From an uncultured Alistipes sp. (lineage in GTDB: Bacteria; Bacteroidota; Bacteroidia; Bacteroidales; Rikenellaceae): a stretch of 41,622 nt of DNA. The notes below the pieces were generated by a model, which was given only the letters and a program-made list of their open reading frames with translations, searched no databases and had not been told where the DNA came from. The stretch covers positions 1-41,622 of the forward strand of contig CALUMM010000020.1 in NCBI GenBank assembly GCA_944321755.1. Reading direction: 5' to 3'. Positions 14,141 through 23,530 of this stretch are shown here, one piece after another; positions within the stretch are counted from its first letter, which is position 1; each line of letters opens with the position of its first letter. The translations under genes were made by a program, and so were the position numbers.

Positions 14141-16408
14141 CTATTTTGCGGCCGGTTCTGCCTGCATGTCGAAACGCACCGTGGCACCATCCTTTAGCAC
14201 CGAGTAGCGGAGGAAGGGTTCGGCCTGGGCCTTGCCGTCGACCGACATCGTGCCGACGTAGCGGTTCGCGGGAGTGTTTTTCGGGGCCTCGATCTCGATC
14301 TTTTGGCCGTTCTCCAGATGGATCGTCGCACGGCGGAACAGCGGGGCGCCGACGGCATACTCGTCGGCTCCCGGGCAGACGGGATAGAACCCCAGGGCCG
14401 AGAAGACATACCAGGCCGAAGTCTGGCCGTTGTCCTCGTCGCCGCAATAGCCGTCGGGCTGCGCCTTGTAGAGGCGGTTCATCACCTCACGCACCCAATA
14501 CTGCGCCTTCGCCGGCTCACCGGCATAGTCGTAGAGGTAGATCATGTGCTGTGCGGGCTGGTTGCCGTGGGCGTAGTTGCCCATGTTGGCCACCTGCATC
14601 TCCGTAATCTCGTGGATGCGCACTCCGTAGTAGCTGTCGTCATAGATCGGCGGCACGACAAACACCGAATCCAGCATTTTCGAGAATTCGGCTTTGCCGC
14701 CCATCAGGTCGGCCAGTCCCTCGACGTCGTGGAATACCGACCAGGTGTAGTGCCAGGCGTTGCCTTCGGTGTAGGCATCGCCCCACTTGTAGGGGCTGAA
14801 CGGCGTTTGGAACGAGCCGTCTTCGTTGCGGCCGCGCATGAGTTTGGTCTCGGCATCGAAGACGTTGCGGTAGTTCTGCGCCGCCTTTTCGAGCATCGCG
14901 GCATCCTCCGTGCGGCCCAGTTTCGCGGCCACCTGCGCGATGCACCAGTCGTCGTAGGCGTACTCCAGCGTGCGGGCGACGTTCTCGTTGATCCCGACGT
15001 TGTAGGGTACGTATCCGAGCGTATTGTAGTATTCGTGTCCGAGGCGTCCGGTCGACGATATGGTCGGGTGAACCTTCGTGCGGCCGCTCAGCATCGCCTC
15101 GTAAAGCGCCTCGACATCTTCGGCCGGGGTCACGCCCTTGAGGATGGCATCCGAGACGACCGAAGCCGAGTTGTTGCCCACCATGCAGCCGCGGTGTCCG
15201 GGCGAGGCCCATTCGGGCAGGAAGCCGCTTTCGCGCCAGGTGTTGGCCAGTCCGGCCTGGATCTCGGCGTTGACCGACGGGTAGACCAGGTTCAGCAGCG
15301 GGAACAGACAGCGGAACGTATCCCAGAAGCCCGTGTCGGTGTACATGTATCCGGGGAGCACCTCGCCGTTGTAGGGGCTGTAGTGGACCGGGTTGCCTTC
15401 GGCATCGATCTCATAAAACTTGCGCGGAAAGAGCGTCGAGCGGTAGAGGCACGAGTAGAAGGTGCGCAGCTGGTCGACGCTGCCGCCCTCGACCTCGATG
15501 CGTCCCAGCACCTCGTCCCAGCGGGCCTGCGCCTTCGACTTCACGGTTTCGAAGTCATCCTGCCCCAACTCGCTTTCGAGGTTGCGCACGGCCTGCTCCG
15601 CGGAGATGAATGACGAGGCGATGCGTGCCGTGACCTGCTCGCCGCGCACGGTCGCGAAGTGCACCTTCGCTACGGCGTGATCTCCCTCGACCGACTTTCC
15701 GCCCTCGGGGTACAGCGGCCGGCTCCCGGCCCGGTAGGAAGAGGGGCTGTCCGTAAGCTCCACCGCATCGAAGGGCTTGTCGAAGCGGATGACGAACCAG
15801 TTGCGGAAATTGTCGGGGACGCCGCCGCTGTTGCGCGTCGTGTATCCGGCCACGGTGCGGTCGTCGAGGGTCTCCACGCGCGAACCGCGGTCGAAGGCGT
15901 CGATAACCACCCCGCTCTCGCGGCTTTCGGGGAAGGTGAAACGCATGATGGCGGCCCGCTCCGTGGGGGTCACCTCGGCCACGATGTCGTGGTCGGCCAG
16001 GTAGACCGAATAATAATAGGGTTTTGCCACCTCGGCCTGGTGCGAGAACCAGCTCTGGCGCGACTCCTCGTCGAGTTTGTCGTTGCCGCGCACGGGCATT
16101 ACGGCGAATTGTCCGTAGTCGTTGATCCACGGCGAGGGCTGGTGGGTCTGCTTCAGCCCGCGGATCGTGTGGGCGTTGTAGGTGTAGGCCCAGCCGTCAC
16201 CCATCCGCCCCGTCTGCGGCGTCCAGAAGTTCATGCCCCACGGCAGCGCCACGGCCGGGTAGGTGTTGCCCGTCGAGAGGGCGAATTCCGACTGCGTGCC
16301 CATCAGTGTCGTGACATACTCCGAGGGGCGGGTCTGTGCACCCTCCTGCGGCGCTTCGCAGCAGGCCGCTGCCGCGAGCGCGCAGGCCAGGATCCAAATC
16401 TTTTTCAT
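14141..16408 (-). CDS. GH92 family glycosidase with Gln at the general-acid position
   Basis: A 755-residue exported GH92 protein (calcium-dependent exo-alpha-mannosidases). Signal residues 1-17 end in a lipobox-like AAAACC. The N-terminal beta-sandwich (residues 28-290) is followed by the (alpha/alpha)6 barrel with FWDTFR (361-366) and GDEDNGQTSAWYVF carrying the presumed base Asp. The usual acid motif HGNEP reads HGNQP here (Gln617, codon at 14558-14560). In GH92 enzymes that release mannose from mannose-1-phospho-6-mannose caps this Glu is known to be Gln, so a phosphomannan-uncapping role is possible. It is the last gene of the operon, 12 bases after the GH92-GH125 gene and followed by a terminator. 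Confidence 0.87.
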   Translation of the reverse strand: MKKIWILACALAAAACCEAPQEGAQTRPSEYVTTLMGTQSEFALSTGNTYPAVALPWGMNFWTPQTGRMGDGWAYTYNAHTIRGLKQTHQPSPWINDYGQFAVMPVRGNDKLDEESRQSWFSHQAEVAKPYYYSVYLADHDIVAEVTPTERAAIMRFTFPESRESGVVIDAFDRGSRVETLDDRTVAGYTTRNSGGVPDNFRNWFVIRFDKPFDAVELTDSPSSYRAGSRPLYPEGGKSVEGDHAVAKVHFATVRGEQVTARIASSFISAEQAVRNLESELGQDDFETVKSKAQARWDEVLGRIEVEGGSVDQLRTFYSCLYRSTLFPRKFYEIDAEGNPVHYSPYNGEVLPGYMYTDTGFWDTFRCLFPLLNLVYPSVNAEIQAGLANTWRESGFLPEWASPGHRGCMVGNNSASVVSDAILKGVTPAEDVEALYEAMLSGRTKVHPTISSTGRLGHEYYNTLGYVPYNVGINENVARTLEYAYDDWCIAQVAAKLGRTEDAAMLEKAAQNYRNVFDAETKLMRGRNEDGSFQTPFSPYKWGDAYTEGNAWHYTWSVFHDVEGLADLMGGKAEFSKMLDSVFVVPPIYDDSYYGVRIHEITEMQVANMGNYAHGNQPAQHMIYLYDYAGEPAKAQYWVREVMNRLYKAQPDGYCGDEDNGQTSAWYVFSALGFYPVCPGADEYAVGAPLFRRATIHLENGQKIEIEAPKNTPANRYVGTMSVDGKAQAEPFLRYSVLKDGATVRFDMQAEPAAK

Positions 16409-16420
16409 GCGGTTCGGTTA

Positions 16421-19400
16421 TCAGTTTATGGAGTTCAACAAATCGATTTTTCCGTCGTTCACCAGTTTGAGGATCAGCTCGCCGAACAGGGTGTTCTGCC
16501 AGGCGAACCATGCCCGGGTGAAGTTCGCGGCATCGTGCCGCGAGAAGGATTCGTGCATGAAGCCTGTCCCGGCGTCGGTGGTGACGAGCTGGCAGAGGCA
16601 GTCGCGGATCTCGGCGTCGTCCGTCGAGGTGAAGGCGCGCATCATGATGCTCATGGGCCAGATCATCTCGACGCCGATGTGCGGGCCTCCGATCCCCTCC
16701 CCGGCTTCGCCGCGCCAGAAGTAGGGATTGTCCGTGCTCCAGACGAAGCGGCGCGTGTTTTCGTAGACGGGGTCCGTGCGCTCGACATCGCCCAGGTAGG
16801 GCATTGCCAGCAGCGACGGCACGTTGGCGTCGTCCATCAACTGCACGCTGCCGAAACCGTCCACCTCGAAGGCGTAGATCCGCCCGTATTTCGGATGCTC
16901 CACCACGGCGTATTGCTGCAGGGCGGCGGCCACTTCGTCGGCCAGGGCCGTGCACTCGGCGGCCAGCTCCGCTTCGCCGTTCACCGTTGCGAGGATCTCT
17001 GCAGCTTTCCGGAGCGACGTTACGGCCATAAAGTTCGACGGGATGAGGAACCCGAAGGTCGTGGCGTCGTCCGAGGGGCGGAATGCCGACGCGATCAGCC
17101 CTACGGGCTTCACGGGGTTGCCGCGCCCGACGTGGCAGCGCGTATCCAACTGGCGGTCCGTGACGCGCAGGAAGGTGTAGTCGCCCGGGCCCTCTTTCAT
17201 CTGCTGCTCATGCAGCGTGGCGAGGATGGCGCGCATGGCCTCGACCCACGTTGGGTCGAAGACCGACGCATCGCCCGTGGTCTTCCAGTAGTGGTGGGCC
17301 AGGCGGATCGGATAGCAGTGCGAGTCGATCTCCCACTTGCGTTCGAAGACCCACGGGCTCTGCACGTGCCCCGGATAGCCGACATCCTCTCCGGCACCCG
17401 TCGGGCCGTCGTTGAAGGCGTTGGCGTAGGGGTCGATCGTGATCAGCCGCATCTGCTGGCGGATCACCCCGGCGATCATCTTCTGCAGGGCCGGATCCTT
17501 CGTGCAGAGTTGTACGTAGGGCCACACCTGCGCTCCCGAATCGCGGAGCCACATGGCCGGGATATCGCCCGTATAGACATAGGTCGAGGGGTTGCCCTCC
17601 TCATCCTCGCGGTAGTGGACCGTGGTGTCGAGTGTGTTGGGGAAGCAGTTGGCGAACATCCAGCGCAGGCGTTCGTTGGTCAGCAGACCGCATACGCGGG
17701 CGATCTCCTCCTCCACGGCTTCCGACTTGAAAAGCCGCTCCTCCTCGGCGGGCCGCTGGTCGGCATAGACCTCCGGCTCGTCGGGACAGTACCACACCTT
17801 CGGCTCGGCGCCCATTTCGAAGATGAGTTCGCCGCCCTGCATGATGTCGGCATGGGCGATCCAACCCTTCGTGTAGGGCTCTCCGTTGAGCCAGACACGC
17901 TGGATGTAGCGGTTTTCGGGCGAGTTGTTGCGGGCCTCGATCGTGAAGACGCCCCCCGGAACCTGCACCTCGGCACGGTCGAAGAGCGGCACGCCGAACC
18001 AGTAGCGTCCGCCCGCGGGCTCGACTTCGTACATGCCCAGCGACGACAGCACGTACCAGGCCGACATCTGTCCCACGTCCTCGTTGCCCGACAGCCCGTC
18101 GGGCTGGTCGTGGTAGAGCGTCGTGAGCACCTCGCGGACCTTGTCGGCCGTCTTCCAGGGCTGGCCCAGCATCGTGTAGAGGTAGAGAATATGGTGGCTG
18201 GGCTCGTTGCCGTGGGCGTACTGGCCGATCAGTCCCGAGATGTCGGGCGAGGTCTCGGCCCCCTCGATGACGGAGCTGACGGTGAAGAGCGAATCCAGCT
18301 TTTCAAGCATCCGGGCCCGGCTTCCGAAGCAGCCTTCGAGTCCCTTGACATCGTGCGGTGCGAGCCACGTGTACTGCCAGGCGTTGCCCTCGCAGTAGTC
18401 GTCGGCGCGGTGCGTCGAGGCGAACGGATTGAAGGGCGTGCGCCAACCGCCGCGGCTGTCGCGTCCGCGCATGAAGCCCGTAGTCGGGTCGAAGTAGCGG
18501 CGGTACGAGTGGCTGCGCTCCGTGAAGTAGCGGGCATCGTCGCCCTTGCCCAGTGCCTCGGCGGCACGGGCGGCGGCGCCGTCGGCCAGGGCATACTCCA
18601 GGTCATAGGCCACGGCCTCGTTGAAGAGGTCGCACGGGATGTAGCCGTGCTTCATGCGCAGGCCGTTGCCGCGGTCGGGGTTCATGGCCGTCCTGCGGAT
18701 CGCCTCGAAGGCGCGCTCGCGGTCGAACCCTTCGATCCCCTTCACGATGGCGTCGGCCACCACGGGAATGCCCGGATTGCCCACCATGCAGTCCGTTTCA
18801 TTGCCCCAGAGGTGCCAGACCGGCAGGCGCCCCTGCTCGTCGGCGATGGCCAGCATCGTGTTGATGATGTCGGGCATCCGCTCCGGGTGGAGGATCGTCA
18901 TCAGCGGCATCGCCGTGCGGTAGGTATCCCACAGCGAGAAGGTCGTGTAGGTCGTGTAGCCGGGATTTTCATGTACCTGGCCGTCGGCTCCGCGGTATGT
19001 GCCGTCGGCGTCGCAGAACTCCGACGGGGCGACCATCGTGTGGTAAAGCGCCGTGTAGAAGATTCGCCGGGCGGTCTCATCCGTCGTCGTGACCTTCACG
19101 CGGGCCAGCTCCCTGTTCCATGCCGCATCGGCTGCCGCGGCTACGGCTTCGAAGTCCCAGCCCGGGAGTTCGGCCGCGAGGTTGGCCTTGGCACCCTCGA
19201 TGCTCACGGGCGAGAGGGCTACCTTCAGCATGAACTGCTCGCCGTCGGTCGTCGTGAACGAGGCGCGTCCGTAGTGTTCACCGACTGTCTCGAACTTCGC
19301 AAAGGGCTTCGAGAACTCGGCCACGAAGTAGACTTTCTGATCCCGGGCCCAGCCCGTCGAGTAGCGCCAGCCGCCGACTGTGCGGTCGTCGATCCGTTCG

Positions 19401-19966
19401 AGGTGCGTCTCGACGGCCTTGTCCCAGCAGCCGCCGTTTTCGAGGTCGAAGACCACGGCGGCCTCCTCCGAGGCGGGGAAGGTGTAGCGGTGCAGGCCGA
19501 CGCGCGACGTGGCGGTCATCTCGGCCGTCACGCCGTAGCGCACGAGGGGTACCGCGTAGTAACCGGGCCGCACGACCTCCTTCGTGCGGTCGGCGTAGGA
19601 CCACAGGCCCGATGCCGGGTCCTCCTCCGTACCGCGGGCATAGGTCACCTCGCCCACGACGGGCATGACCGTGACGTCGAACAGGTCACCGATGCCCGTA
19701 CCGCTGAGGTGCGTGTGCGAGAATCCGATCACCGTGGAGTCCGAAGCGTGGTAGCCCGAGCACCAGTCCCACTCCTGGGGGATGCTCGTGGGCCCCACCT
19801 GTACGAGCCCGAACGGGACATTGGCCCCGACGAAGACGTGTCCGTGTCCTCCGGTGCCGATTTTGGGGTCGACCCAGCGGGTCGGACGCTCCGTGGATTG
19901 CGGCTGCGAGCAGGCGGCCAGGACCGCCAGCAGCGTCGCAGCGCTCAAGATGCGTTGAATTTTCAT
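16421..19966 (-). CDS. GH92-GH125 fusion alpha-mannosidase
   Basis: A 1181-residue lipoprotein (lipobox AVLAAC, Cys19) with two catalytic modules. Residues 28-720 are a complete GH92: VDPKIGTGGHGHVFVGANVP, SLWDTYR, acid motif HGNEP (Glu587) and GNEDVGQMSAWYV with the base Asp630. Residues about 740-1181 are GH125, a metal-independent exo-alpha-1,6-mannosidase: ERLRWMFANCFPNTLDTTV, YTGDIPAMWLRDSGAQV, WEIDSHCYPIRLAHHYW and GEGIGGPHIGVEMIWPM. Together they could remove alpha-1,2/1,3 branches and then alpha-1,6-mannose. The frame is unbroken and the linker is short (about 720-740). It starts at 19966, overlapping the stop of the preceding GH92 (ATGA), so translation is coupled. Confidence 0.9.
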   Translation of the reverse strand: MKIQRILSAATLLAVLAACSQPQSTERPTRWVDPKIGTGGHGHVFVGANVPFGLVQVGPTSIPQEWDWCSGYHASDSTVIGFSHTHLSGTGIGDLFDVTVMPVVGEVTYARGTEEDPASGLWSYADRTKEVVRPGYYAVPLVRYGVTAEMTATSRVGLHRYTFPASEEAAVVFDLENGGCWDKAVETHLERIDDRTVGGWRYSTGWARDQKVYFVAEFSKPFAKFETVGEHYGRASFTTTDGEQFMLKVALSPVSIEGAKANLAAELPGWDFEAVAAAADAAWNRELARVKVTTTDETARRIFYTALYHTMVAPSEFCDADGTYRGADGQVHENPGYTTYTTFSLWDTYRTAMPLMTILHPERMPDIINTMLAIADEQGRLPVWHLWGNETDCMVGNPGIPVVADAIVKGIEGFDRERAFEAIRRTAMNPDRGNGLRMKHGYIPCDLFNEAVAYDLEYALADGAAARAAEALGKGDDARYFTERSHSYRRYFDPTTGFMRGRDSRGGWRTPFNPFASTHRADDYCEGNAWQYTWLAPHDVKGLEGCFGSRARMLEKLDSLFTVSSVIEGAETSPDISGLIGQYAHGNEPSHHILYLYTMLGQPWKTADKVREVLTTLYHDQPDGLSGNEDVGQMSAWYVLSSLGMYEVEPAGGRYWFGVPLFDRAEVQVPGGVFTIEARNNSPENRYIQRVWLNGEPYTKGWIAHADIMQGGELIFEMGAEPKVWYCPDEPEVYADQRPAEEERLFKSEAVEEEIARVCGLLTNERLRWMFANCFPNTLDTTVHYREDEEGNPSTYVYTGDIPAMWLRDSGAQVWPYVQLCTKDPALQKMIAGVIRQQMRLITIDPYANAFNDGPTGAGEDVGYPGHVQSPWVFERKWEIDSHCYPIRLAHHYWKTTGDASVFDPTWVEAMRAILATLHEQQMKEGPGDYTFLRVTDRQLDTRCHVGRGNPVKPVGLIASAFRPSDDATTFGFLIPSNFMAVTSLRKAAEILATVNGEAELAAECTALADEVAAALQQYAVVEHPKYGRIYAFEVDGFGSVQLMDDANVPSLLAMPYLGDVERTDPVYENTRRFVWSTDNPYFWRGEAGEGIGGPHIGVEMIWPMSIMMRAFTSTDDAEIRDCLCQLVTTDAGTGFMHESFSRHDAANFTRAWFAWQNTLFGELILKLVNDGKIDLLNSIN

Positions 19967-22221
19967 TTATGATCCGGGTTTTGAAGTTCAAAGGTGAGTT
20001 TGCCGCCGCGCAGCAGGGCGTCGTGGCCGATACGGTAGGCCGTAAGGGGTTTGCCGCCGAGCGTCATGCGGCGGATGTAGCCTTCGCCGTGCTTCTCGAT
20101 CGTGAGCACCCCCTGCGGGGTGTCGATCTCCGCGCGGTCGAAGGTCGGGGCCGTGAGCGTGTAGGCCGCCTCGCCCGGGCAGTCGGGATAGAAGCCCAGC
20201 ATCGTGAAGACCGCCCAGGCCGACATCGTGCCGGTGTCGTCGTTGCCCGGAATGCCGTCGGGCTGCACGGTGAAGTATTTGTCGAGCAGGCGCCGCGTCT
20301 CGCGCTGCGTGCGCCACGCCTCGCCGGGGAAGCGGCTGAAGAGGTACGCATAGGCGATGTCGGGTTCGTTCGCCGGGTCGTAGAGCCCCTCGTCGAAGAC
20401 CATCTGCAGCTTCTCGACGAAACGCTTGCGGCCGCCCATCAACTTCACGAGCCCCTCGACATCGTGCGGGACGTAGAAGGTGTAGTTCCAGGCCGAACCC
20501 TCGTGGAAACCGGGTGCCGCCGAGAAGTTCTCGCCCGCCCGCGGGTCGAAGGGCGTAAGGAACGAACCGTCCTTGTTGATCGGGCGCAGCGTACCGTACT
20601 CCGGGCAGTAATAGTGCCTGTATCCGAGCGAGCGAGCGCGGAAAAGCTCCGCATCGTCCCGCTTTCCGAGCGCATCGGCCAGGCGTGCCAGTGCGGCGTC
20701 CGCAACATAGTATTCCAGGGCGTGCGAGACGGAGACGTCACCGGCCAGATCCTGGGCATAGAATCCCAGCGGGATGTACCCGCGTTCGATGTAGGGGTCG
20801 ATGTCGGGCCGCAGGAGATTCTGCGCCCCGGGGGTGGTGGCCGAGCGGCGGAAGGCCGCATAGGCCGCTTCGATGTCGAAGTCGCGCAACCCCTTCATCC
20901 ACGTGTCGACGATCACCGGAATGGCCGGGTCGCCCTCCATCGTGAAGGTCTCGCGGCCGTAAAGCTCCCAGCGGGGCATCCAGCCCCACTCGCGCGAGAT
21001 GTCGATCATCGAGCGCACCATCTCCACCTGCCGCTCGGGATAGACCAGCGTCAGCAGCTGGTGGACGTTGCGGTAGGTGTCCCACAGCGAGAAGACCGTG
21101 TAGCGCTCGCCCTCCGTGACGCCCACCTCGCCCGAACGCTCCATCAGCGGGTATTCGCCGTTGACGTCGCTCAGGAGGTTCGGATGGATCAGCGCGTGGT
21201 AGAGCGCCGTGTAGAAGACCTTGCGCTGGTCATCGGTGCCGCCCTCGACGCGGATGCGCCCCAGGTCGGCGTTCCAGCGTGCGCGGGCCTCCGCGCGGAT
21301 CGCGTCGAAGGTCGCACCGGACGCCTGCTCGGCATCGAGATTCCGCCGGGCATTCTCCGTCGAGACATACGAGATGCCCATCCGCACCTCCACCTGCTCG
21401 CCCGCCGCGAGGTCGTCGTAGGTGAACCAGTAGCCCACGTCGTCCCCGGCCAGCTCGCGGCCGTACTCCGTGTAGATCTTGTACCGCCCGTTGTCGGGGG
21501 TCCATTCGGCCTCGACACCCGTCATCGGGCGCTGTTTTTTCCAGTAGCCCGCGGCGCTCGGGGCCTTCGAGACGCGCAGCACGAAGTAGACCGGGAAGAC
21601 CTTCTGCGGGTTGTAGCAGAAGGTACCGAGGAGCTTCATGCCCTCGATCTCCGTGGCACTTACGCGGCGAACCATTGCTCCTGATTCGTTCGTCAGCCCC
21701 TCGCCGAGATTTAACAGAATATGGCTCTTGCCGCCCGGGAACGTATAGCGCTCGACCGACGTGCGCGGCGTGGCCGTGGCCTCGGCCCGGATGCCGTACT
21801 TCGAGAGCGTCACGGCGTAGTAGCCCGGCGAGGCGGTCTCGTCGCCGTAGTCCGAGCCGTATTCGCGGTAATCGACCGTCAGCTCGCCCGTCGTGGCCAT
21901 CGTCAGCAGCGACCCCATGTCGGGGCATCCCACGCCGCTCAGCGCCCCGTGGGCGAATCCCGTGAAGAACCGGTTGTGGTACTCGTAGGGCGTCGACCAC
22001 CAGCGGGCGTCCTTGTCGTAGACGTTCTCGTCGGAGCCCATGACGTTGAACGGTACCACGGCCATCATGCCGTTCGGAAGGACCGCCCCGGGGTTCGTGG
22101 TCCCGAAGTTGGTGGTCCCGATAAAGGGATCGACCCACGCGGCGGGTTCGGAGGCGCGGAGCGAACCCCCGAAAACGGCTGCGGCGAGCGCAGCCAGGGT
22201 GAGCGTTCGTCGCAGCAGCAT
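19963..22221 (-). CDS. GH92 alpha-mannosidase
   Basis: A 752-residue exported enzyme (signal residues 1-21, TLAALAAAVFGGSLRA, then SEP). GH92 hallmarks are VDPFIGTTNFGTTNPGAVLP at the start of the sandwich, FSLWDTYRNVHQL, MPRWELYGRETFTMEGDPAI, NEPDIAYAYLFSRF (acid Glu present) and GNDDTGTMSAWAVF (base Asp). It differs clearly from the other two GH92 modules, so distinct linkage specificities are likely. The start at 22221 (MLLRRTLTL) overlaps the GH130 stop by one base (TGATG); a longer frame to 22578 overlaps the GH130 gene and is not used. It is second in the operon. Confidence 0.9.
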   Translation of the reverse strand: MLLRRTLTLAALAAAVFGGSLRASEPAAWVDPFIGTTNFGTTNPGAVLPNGMMAVVPFNVMGSDENVYDKDARWWSTPYEYHNRFFTGFAHGALSGVGCPDMGSLLTMATTGELTVDYREYGSDYGDETASPGYYAVTLSKYGIRAEATATPRTSVERYTFPGGKSHILLNLGEGLTNESGAMVRRVSATEIEGMKLLGTFCYNPQKVFPVYFVLRVSKAPSAAGYWKKQRPMTGVEAEWTPDNGRYKIYTEYGRELAGDDVGYWFTYDDLAAGEQVEVRMGISYVSTENARRNLDAEQASGATFDAIRAEARARWNADLGRIRVEGGTDDQRKVFYTALYHALIHPNLLSDVNGEYPLMERSGEVGVTEGERYTVFSLWDTYRNVHQLLTLVYPERQVEMVRSMIDISREWGWMPRWELYGRETFTMEGDPAIPVIVDTWMKGLRDFDIEAAYAAFRRSATTPGAQNLLRPDIDPYIERGYIPLGFYAQDLAGDVSVSHALEYYVADAALARLADALGKRDDAELFRARSLGYRHYYCPEYGTLRPINKDGSFLTPFDPRAGENFSAAPGFHEGSAWNYTFYVPHDVEGLVKLMGGRKRFVEKLQMVFDEGLYDPANEPDIAYAYLFSRFPGEAWRTQRETRRLLDKYFTVQPDGIPGNDDTGTMSAWAVFTMLGFYPDCPGEAAYTLTAPTFDRAEIDTPQGVLTIEKHGEGYIRRMTLGGKPLTAYRIGHDALLRGGKLTFELQNPDHK

Positions 22222-23228
22222 CAGAGAATCGAGTTTTTCTTCGTGAATTCGATGATCTCGGGGATGTATCCGAAGGCCAACCCGGTGACCGTATCGGCGC
22301 ATCCGTAGTAGACGGCCACACGCCCGGTCGCGGGGTCGTGCAACGCCGCGCAGGGGAACGTGACGTTCGGGACATCGCCCATGCACTCGTAGGTTTCGCG
22401 CGGCGAGATCAGGTACGGGCCGCTGCGGGCGAGGACCTTCCAGGGCTCGTCGAGGTCGAGCAGCGCCGAGCCGAAGGCATAGACATAGCCGTTGCACGAG
22501 CGCAGCACGCCGTGGTAGAACAACAGCCACCCCTCCGACGTCTCGATGGGCACGGGACCCGCACCGATCTTCATGCACTGCCAGGCCGACTGCTCGAACG
22601 CGGCGGGCGACATGACGTGGCGGTGGCGGCCCCAGAAGCAGAGGTCGGGTGACTCCGAGTAGAAGATGTCGCCGAAGGGCGTGTGTCCCGTGTCGCTCGG
22701 GCGCGAGAGCATTGCGTAGCGGCCGTTGATCTTGCGGGGGAACATCACGCCGTTGCGGTTATAGGGCAGGAAGGCGTTTTCCAGCTGGTGGAAGGTCTCG
22801 AAATCGTCGGTCCACGCCACGCCGATCGTCGGACCGTGGTAACCGTTGCACCACGTGACATAGTATTTGTCGTCGATCTTCGCCACGCGCGGGTCGTAAC
22901 CGTAGACCCACTCCCCTACTTCGGGATCGGCACCCGTGAGGCGGAAGTCCTCCTCGCGGATCTCCCACTTGAGGCCGTCGACCGAGAATCCCACATGGAT
23001 GCGCATCCGGCGGTTGGTATCGTCGCAGCGGAAGACCCCGGCGTAATTGTACTCCCCTTTTTTAAAAGGTACGACGGCCGAGTTGAAGATCGAGTTGGAG
23101 GTCGACAGCGCATGGCGGCCGATGATCGGGTTGGCCGAGTAGCGCCACAAAACCTCTTTCGAACCCGCGGGACGCTCCTCCCAGGGCATGTCCGGAAGTG
23201 CCGGACCCACGATTTTCAGATTATTCAT
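22221..23228 (-). CDS. GH130 family beta-mannoside phosphorylase-like protein
   Basis: A 335-residue cytosolic protein without signal peptide. The five-bladed propeller of GH130 is visible from repeats: [30 protein letters not shown] (with the catalytic-type Asp), [39 protein letters not shown] and [20 protein letters not shown]. Members phosphorolyse beta-1,4-mannosyl bonds, for example Man-beta-1,4-GlcNAc left from N-glycans in Bacteroides, giving mannose-1-phosphate; some are hydrolases. Which one applies is not decidable by eye. As the first gene of an operon with three alpha-mannosidases, it fits the intracellular last step of N-glycan or mannan use. Confidence 0.87.
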   Translation of the reverse strand: MNNLKIVGPALPDMPWEERPAGSKEVLWRYSANPIIGRHALSTSNSIFNSAVVPFKKGEYNYAGVFRCDDTNRRMRIHVGFSVDGLKWEIREEDFRLTGADPEVGEWVYGYDPRVAKIDDKYYVTWCNGYHGPTIGVAWTDDFETFHQLENAFLPYNRNGVMFPRKINGRYAMLSRPSDTGHTPFGDIFYSESPDLCFWGRHRHVMSPAAFEQSAWQCMKIGAGPVPIETSEGWLLFYHGVLRSCNGYVYAFGSALLDLDEPWKVLARSGPYLISPRETYECMGDVPNVTFPCAALHDPATGRVAVYYGCADTVTGLAFGYIPEIIEFTKKNSIL

Positions 23229-23319
23229 TATTATCGGTGTTTTGGTTCTTGTTTCTGTTGCGGTACGCCGGGATTCCGGGTCTGAGGGCTTTCCGGCCCT
23301 TCGGGTCCGAAAAGTTGCC

Positions 23320-23350
23320 CAAAAGTAGGCAAAATCTCGAAGATTTACAA
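23320..23350 (-). promoter_or_regulatory. Promoter of the GH130-GH92 operon
   Basis: TACTTTTG at 23320-23327 and TTG at 23348-23350 on the minus strand, spacing 20. The leader to the ATG at 23228 is about 85 bases. Confidence 0.6.
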
Positions 23351-23352
23351 CG

Positions 23353-23398
23353 CCTTGAGGCCGGAAGTGTTAAAATTTTAACACTTCCGGCCTCAAGG
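23353..23398. repeat. 46-bp perfect palindrome upstream of the mannoside promoter
   Basis: Two 23-base arms with no loop, reading CCTTGAGGCCGGAAGTGTTA then AAA in the left arm, centred on AAAATTTT. It begins two bases behind the -33 TTG. It may be an operator, or a terminator for the kinase gene ending at 23531; the lack of a following T-run weakens the second view. The rest of 23399-23530 shows nothing recognisable. Confidence 0.9.
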
Positions 23399-23530
23399 GA
23401 GTCCTTTTCTGCTTGAAACTGGCCGGGGAGGGACTTCGGCAGAGAGTCGGCAGAGCGTTGCGGGTCTTTTCGAGGGCGGGAACGGCGCGGGGGATTGTCC
23501 TCCCGATCCGGTGGACCGGGAGGGCGCGGA

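Noticed and set aside
15659-19972. Very long plus-strand open frame (1437 codons) opposite the GH92 genes
   Set aside because: It is antisense to clear GH92/GH125 genes, has no signal or domain, and arises from GC-rich codon bias.
22222-22578. N-terminal extension of the second-gene GH92
   Set aside because: It overlaps the GH130 gene in another frame and would place an Arg-rich stretch before an obvious signal peptide.
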